DNA of 12,000 nt. Origin: Glandiceps talaboti (taxonomy: Eukaryota; Hemichordata; Enteropneusta; Spengelidae). Made by a program: the position numbers and the translations under genes. The notes beneath the pieces were generated by a model that was given only the letters and a program-made list of their open reading frames with translations, made no database searches and had not been told where the DNA came from. Where the stretch lies: the NCBI RefSeq assembly GCF_964340395.1, contig NC_135559.1:21937621-21949620 (forward strand), written 5' to 3'. This document shows positions 8,431 through 12,000 of the stretch, piece by piece. Every line of letters begins with the position of its first letter. The first letter of the stretch is position 1.

Positions 8431-9998
8431 TAAGAATAAAAAGATGTCAATAATGCTGAGTGGTCTTTTCAGAAACCCTCCACTTTATCTGTGCCACCCA
8501 CTCATCGCCATTCATGGCATGAACACTATATTAACAAAAAAGTATCAGAATCAGGCATTTTCCGTGTTGTGTGGTTGCACTTGAATTTTGTTTACAATTT
8601 TTCACGAGAATTTTGACGTTTACACCCCCCCCCCCCAAAAAAAAAATAAATAATATTTTCACTAAAGTAGATATCGTTATCAAAATGACATAACAGTAAA
8701 GTCAGCAAAGGAGAGTTTGACAAAGTCAGTCAACCTGAACAAGCAAATTGTTACTAGTAAGTAATAAGAACATTTGGTCGTGGTACAAGAACTTATTATC
8801 ATTGTCAAAATTATTGAATACAAATTCTTTTTATTAATAAGTTCAAAGTTCAAAATATAAACTGTTATAAATTTTCACTGGTAAAGCCAAGACCATTGTA
8901 AAATAATAAATTGAACTATAATTTCACATATCATTATGCTTTTAACAGAGATTATAATGTACCAAGTCGGGTCATTTATCTCAGTAATTTAATTTGGTGG
9001 TAGTGTTTTGTAGAGTTTTGGCATTTATCAACAGCATAGCATCTGTGTTACAATGAAAATGACATAAGCAAAGCAGGGTTTCCTATTTTTTTCCATGGCT
9101 TTCAGCTAAATTTGGCAAAAGTCAACATATTATCGTATAATACATTTTACGTTCGAATAATAATTACTTATTTTGAACTCAGCATAACAAACTATCCCAG
9201 GTAGTGTTAATTGTAACCAAACAGACCCTACCAATGGTTAGGTCGTTACGACTTCAAGAAACTGAAAATGACGTCATCACAAGAGGATAAACATACAACT
9301 TATAAAATAACATGTTTTCGAGTCAGAATCTGACAATGTTTTCAACTAAATTTTGTACTACCCATACTTGGTTGACATTTAATCAATTATTGTTATTTTA
9401 ATGTCACACTCTGCTTGGCTACCACCTTTTAGTAAAAACCTGCTGTCATTTACTACGTTTAAGATGGCGTAGAGTGAAAATACGGCGTCCTGTTAAACAT
9501 TATCAAAGTACGAGTTTTACGATCTCGTATAACTATTCAGCGCGAGAGAATGCTTTGAAAATAATGTGAACACTACCTTTGTAAGGGTCCATTTGTATGT
9601 ACATCTACTAAAATGGTATAAGTGGTCTGACATATGGCATAACACCCTGTCACATCACATTACACACAGCCGACAATTAAAACATTAAGTCTAAGAGGGG
9701 CAAAGGTATCACGGGGGTTACATATCTATTTTCCTAGTTCCACCACCACTGGTAATCGACAAATGAAAGATTTAATGTGTTGGACTTAAGACTGTAGGAA
9801 TTTGTGATTGGAAACGACTGCCCCCGAAAACACTTTTTGTATATATTTGGTTGGATTTGGGCAGTTTGTCACAAGACTACAAAGTATTCTACCAGGTTAA
9901 GGTTGTACTTACGTAAGTATGCATTGGTTTACTCCTATACTCTTACTTACGTGTTTTTTTTAGCACAACTGAACCAATAAGAGGTTTAGTATAGCTAT
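8431..9998. other. Long AT-rich non-coding stretch
   Basis: A C12 run followed directly by A10 sits at 8625-8646. A full CRE palindrome TGACGTCA is at 9269-9276. AAGATGGCG at about 9463-9471 resembles a YY1 site. A 14-bp perfect palindrome, TACTTACGTAAGTA, lies at 9906-9919 and carries a GTAAGT donor-like motif on each strand; its half recurs at about 9943. No open frame with coding character is seen. Confidence 0.5.
8625..8646. repeat. C12-A10 homopolymer junction
   Basis: Twelve C are followed immediately by ten A. It lies about 195 bases beyond the last recognisable LINE-like segment. The A-run could be a remnant of a 3' tail, but the preceding C-run argues against a simple explanation. 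Confidence 0.85.
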
Positions 9999-9999
9999 A

Positions 10000-10039
10000 G
10001 TATGTATGTATGTATGTATGTATGTATGTATGTATGTAT
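10000..10039. repeat. (TATG)n tetranucleotide microsatellite
   Basis: Ten copies of the tetramer, the same repeat class as at 4294-4339. A minus-strand open frame at 10178-9960 translates part of it and is discounted. Confidence 0.95.
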
Positions 10040-10052
10040 TATTTTTTATGTG

Positions 10053-10208
10053 TACGATAGACATGATTTGGCATGATTGTATACCAAAAACAGGTATCAC
10101 GCGCGCAGACCAGAAATTCCAAATATAGCTGATCCAGAAATGACTCCACGATAGAATTTTGGCATGATTTAAAACCAAAATGTCTCTATCCTACAGACCA
10201 AAATTGTA
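10053..10208. repeat. Imperfect direct duplication, ~94-bp period
   Basis: The segment from about 10053 to 10120 is matched by one from about 10147 to 10208. Shared blocks in the same order are ACGATAGA, TTTGGCATGATT, ACCAAAA, TATC and CAGACCA, with small indels between them. The similarity is clearly above chance but the copies are well diverged, so this is an old tandem duplication. A further 8-bp direct repeat, GATTGGCT twice, follows at 10219-10234. Confidence 0.6.
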
Positions 10209-10209
10209 A

Positions 10210-10585
10210 TCATGTATGATTGGCTGATTGGCTGACATGTTTGAATATCGAAGGAGTTTACAAGTCATTGCATGATAGACAATTTTTTCTCTGTTGAAAT
10301 CCTAATTTCAAAATGAAATTCCTTGTACTATTGACATATTGCAAATTCCTAAATTCTAATTGTACTGCATGATTACATTTAGGTGTACAGGATATATATA
10401 TTACACTTGCAAATCATTACCTGTGTGACGTCAAACAGGGCAGATCAAAAAACCCGTATCACCTCTGTTCTAGGGAACTTTTTTTTCTGTTCTCTGTTCC
10501 TGCCATTCTACTTTACAAACAAGTTATCGTAATAATTAATATGTAATTTTAAAACCGGAAAATGCACACATTACTTTAAATTCAT
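10210..10585. other. Non-coding stretch
   Basis: No gene is seen. A full CRE palindrome TGACGTCA lies at 10426-10433. A hairpin with 7-bp arms AATTTCA and TGAAATT and an AAA loop lies at 10304-10320. Confidence 0.5.
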
Positions 10586-10591
10586 CTTGGT

Positions 10592-10609
10592 GGGGGGGGG
10601 GGGGGGGGG
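10592..10609. repeat. G18 homopolymer
   Basis: Eighteen consecutive G, the longest G/C homopolymer in the window. Assemblies often miscount such runs. Confidence 0.95.
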
Positions 10610-11260
10610 CACGAGTCTGACACATAGAAGTACCTTTAGTTTTATTTAATAAATTGTATTCTATCTAAAAATCATGTACGATTATCGACAATTTCTATGT
10701 AGCAGCCGGTAAAAAGTCTAAAGCTTACTTCCGATTTTTCGTCTAGCTCAGAGATCCGAACTTATACATCCTGAGCCAATGCAATTAAAATGAACGAAAG
10801 TCGTATTCAGACAAAGTTTACTTAAATACATTTCAACAACTAATTTGATATTATACATGTACATCGCAAGGTTATAAACGATAAGTTTGGTTGAGAAACC
10901 ACAGTACAATATATGACATGTATGTGAGTTTGACCTCGCAACATTGCGAGTTTTTTCCTTAATCAATTTTAACTGTTCTTTTGTTGGTTTTCAACAAACA
11001 AGCTTTTACTATGTTTTTCTGATTAATGAGTTAGGTCTAGCGAGTGCTTCCAGCCATTATACTGACCTTCTCTAACTAGTGTAAGCTTTTCATTACGTAT
11101 TTACACGGGTTGCCCGGGCATTCACTAAGGTTACCGCTAGGTAGAAGTAACTCAGTAATGATTAACAAACTAGCCATAATAAAGCCAAAAAAAACCGTAC
11201 CACCAGGTTTTTAAATCGTTACTTTATCACATGACACTTTGTGGGAAAAATGTTTTTTAG
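10610..11260. other. Non-coding stretch upstream of the secreted-protein exon
   Basis: A minus-strand open frame at 10966-10748 has no recognisable domain. A hairpin CTCGCAA-CA-TTGCGAG at 10935-10950 followed by six T would read as a terminator in bacteria, but has no clear meaning in this eukaryotic context. TACATGTA occurs at 10854-10861. Confidence 0.5.
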
Positions 11261-11269
11261 AGTAAAAAA

Positions 11270-11385
11270 GTAAACAATATGTATTTGTTAACAGACGGCA
11301 AAAAGTAAACAAAATAGTTATTTGTAAACAAACACAACCGTCGGCCATTTTCATGCCCGTGTGCTATTAGTCTGAGAACGTTCTC
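11270..11385 (+). promoter_or_regulatory. Candidate regulatory region with forkhead-type motif cluster
   Basis: Three identical GTAAACAA octamers, which match the forkhead (FOX) consensus, start at 11270, 11305 and 11324. A near-match in the opposite orientation (TGTTAAC) lies at 11286-11292. A CGGCCATTTTC sequence near 11342, resembling a YY1 or initiator-type site, follows. A 12-bp perfect palindrome GAGAACGTTCTC at 11374-11385 contains GAAnnTTC, the two-unit core of a heat-shock element. All lie within about 215 bases upstream of the ATG at 11485, so they could drive that gene. No TATA box is obvious, and the start site is unknown. Confidence 0.35.
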
Positions 11386-11472
11386 TTCCATCCAGCAATT
11401 GAACAGTTTTGGTTAGATTATTTACCATATTAAATAATATATAATATTGGTTTTAATTTGTTTGATTCACAG

Positions 11473-11568
11473 ATATCGACAACGATGTATTCAGGAGTGA
11501 CAGTGATTTGTTTGTGTGCCATAGCATTGGTGGTTGCAGACAATAGTGCTTCTAGCAGTAGCCAAGAG
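11473..11568 (+). CDS. First coding exon of a putative secreted protein (partial)
   Basis: The exon starts after a TTTGATTCACAG splice acceptor, with TTTTAAT upstream as a possible branch site. It has 12 untranslated bases, an ATG at 11485, and 28 codons ending at a GAG|GTTAGT donor (GT at 11569-11570), phase 0. The peptide begins MYSG, continues with a hydrophobic core VTVICLCAIALVVA (residues 5-18), then DN and a serine-rich stretch SASSSSQE. This is a good signal peptide, with likely cleavage after the VVA at residue 18, although the N-terminal region lacks the usual basic residue. The mature protein would begin acidic and serine-rich. The open frame continues past the donor to 11640, but that tail is most simply intron. 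The remaining exons lie beyond the window, so the family is unknown. If the acceptor is real there is also an upstream non-coding exon, which I could not place; otherwise transcription starts nearby. Confidence 0.6.
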
Positions 11569-12000
11569 GTTAGTTATCTAGTCATTGTATATGGAGGAAT
11601 TTCATCTATTTATGCTTTTAAATTAGATCTTGTACAGTGACTTTGCATAAAAGAGGGTTTTTTTTTTTGTTTTTTTTTAATTGCGGTTGTTCATCGTATC
11701 GTTGGCTTCGATACATTGATATCTATCGCTTCAGAAGCGCATTGATACAATTATTGTTGCTATTGGTTACACAGTGCTTTGATACATTCAATTGTATTGG
11801 TTCAGTAGGGCTTCATACTTGACATCAATTTCTATTGGTTAAGGTGTATATTGATACCATATGTCAATCTCTTTTGGTTAAGCTCTATTTTGATACCATA
11901 CATCGATTTTTTTTTGGTGAAGCTGTACTTTGATACCATTCATCAGTTTCTATTGGTTAAGCAGTGCTTTGATAACATACATCAGTTTCTATTGGTTAAG
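11569..12000 (+). other. Intron 1 of the putative secreted-protein gene (5' part)
   Basis: It begins with a GTTAGT donor, contains a T-rich stretch at 11657-11679, and from about 11690 is occupied by a 39-bp tandem repeat. No acceptor followed by an open exon is seen before the window ends, so the intron is at least 432 bases long. Confidence 0.5.
11690..12000. repeat. 39-bp minisatellite array, continuing past the window edge
   Basis: About eight units share the form GATACCATACATCAG, then TTTCTATTGGTTAAG, then CAGTGCTTT, with a period near 39 bp. Units start at about 11710, 11744, 11781, 11821, 11853, 11892, 11932 and 11971. Copies at the left (11690-11850) are diverged and some are shortened, while those at the right are the most alike, so homogenisation increases toward the unseen flank. 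Most units keep an ATTGG pentamer, an inverted CCAAT box. Confidence 0.9.

Noticed and set aside
8241-8450. Minus-strand gene opposite the LINE fragment
   Set aside because: It is the antisense shadow of the LINE-like segments and has no domain of its own.
8261-8584. Intact 107-codon gene with a CxxC motif
   Set aside because: Flanking frames carry the neighbouring motifs of the same LINE protein region in order, so this open frame is a frameshifted fragment of a dead element.
10935-10956. Intrinsic transcription terminator
   Set aside because: The hairpin followed by six T fits a bacterial terminator, but everything else in the window is eukaryotic and no transcript ends there visibly.
11569-11640. 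Read-through of the secreted-protein frame to the stop at 11638-11640
   Set aside because: The GAG|GTTAGT junction is a good donor, and the downstream codons lack the character of a mature secreted peptide. An intron is the simpler reading, though an unspliced short form cannot be excluded.
1-12000. tRNA, rRNA or snRNA genes
   Set aside because: I looked for B-box-like GGTTCRANNCC sequences and conserved RNA blocks on both strands and found none with matching stems.

Overview
This is an AT-rich, gene-poor stretch of eukaryotic nuclear DNA. The evidence is sparse long ORFs, abundant micro- and minisatellites, long G/C homopolymers, GT...AG splice signals and a decayed LINE-type retrotransposon. 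The octamer TACATGTA occurs seven times in 12 kb, and the mix of TGTTG, TGTA and poly-G repeats looks to me like a marine invertebrate, most likely a mollusc or another lophotrochozoan. That taxonomic guess is an inference and cannot be proved from the window.

Layout. 1-395 is AT-rich unique DNA. 396-550 is a pyrimidine-rich block with four T-tracts and a C15 run, possibly part of a dispersed repeat. 691-1113 is a minisatellite: eleven 28-bp dimers (13+15 bp), one unpaired 15-mer, then four 21-bp units. 1114-3900 is largely featureless, with a CAGA/CAGG-rich patch near 3244 and a stretch at 3561-3894 that is open on both strands. 3927-4340 holds pentanucleotide and tetranucleotide microsatellites. 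4720-5202 is bounded by a split direct repeat and opposed G-rich and C-rich tracts. 5203-8140 is non-coding, with a second TGTTG repeat, an ACT repeat, a perfect 36-bp duplication and a candidate TATA promoter near 7234. 8144-8430 is a frameshifted fragment of a LINE protein C-terminus. 8431-11260 is non-coding, with a TATG microsatellite, an imperfect ~94-bp-period duplication and a G18 run.

The only gene I can support is at the right edge. An exon at 11473-11568 (plus strand) has a splice acceptor, an ATG, a 28-residue signal-peptide-like sequence and a splice donor. It looks like the first coding exon of a secreted protein whose remainder lies beyond the window. Its upstream region holds three identical forkhead-type motifs and a 12-bp palindrome. 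The following intron contains a 39-bp tandem repeat that runs off the end.

I found no complete gene, no structural RNA gene and no convincing undescribed system. The best leads are the secreted-protein exon with its motif cluster and the two minisatellite arrays.
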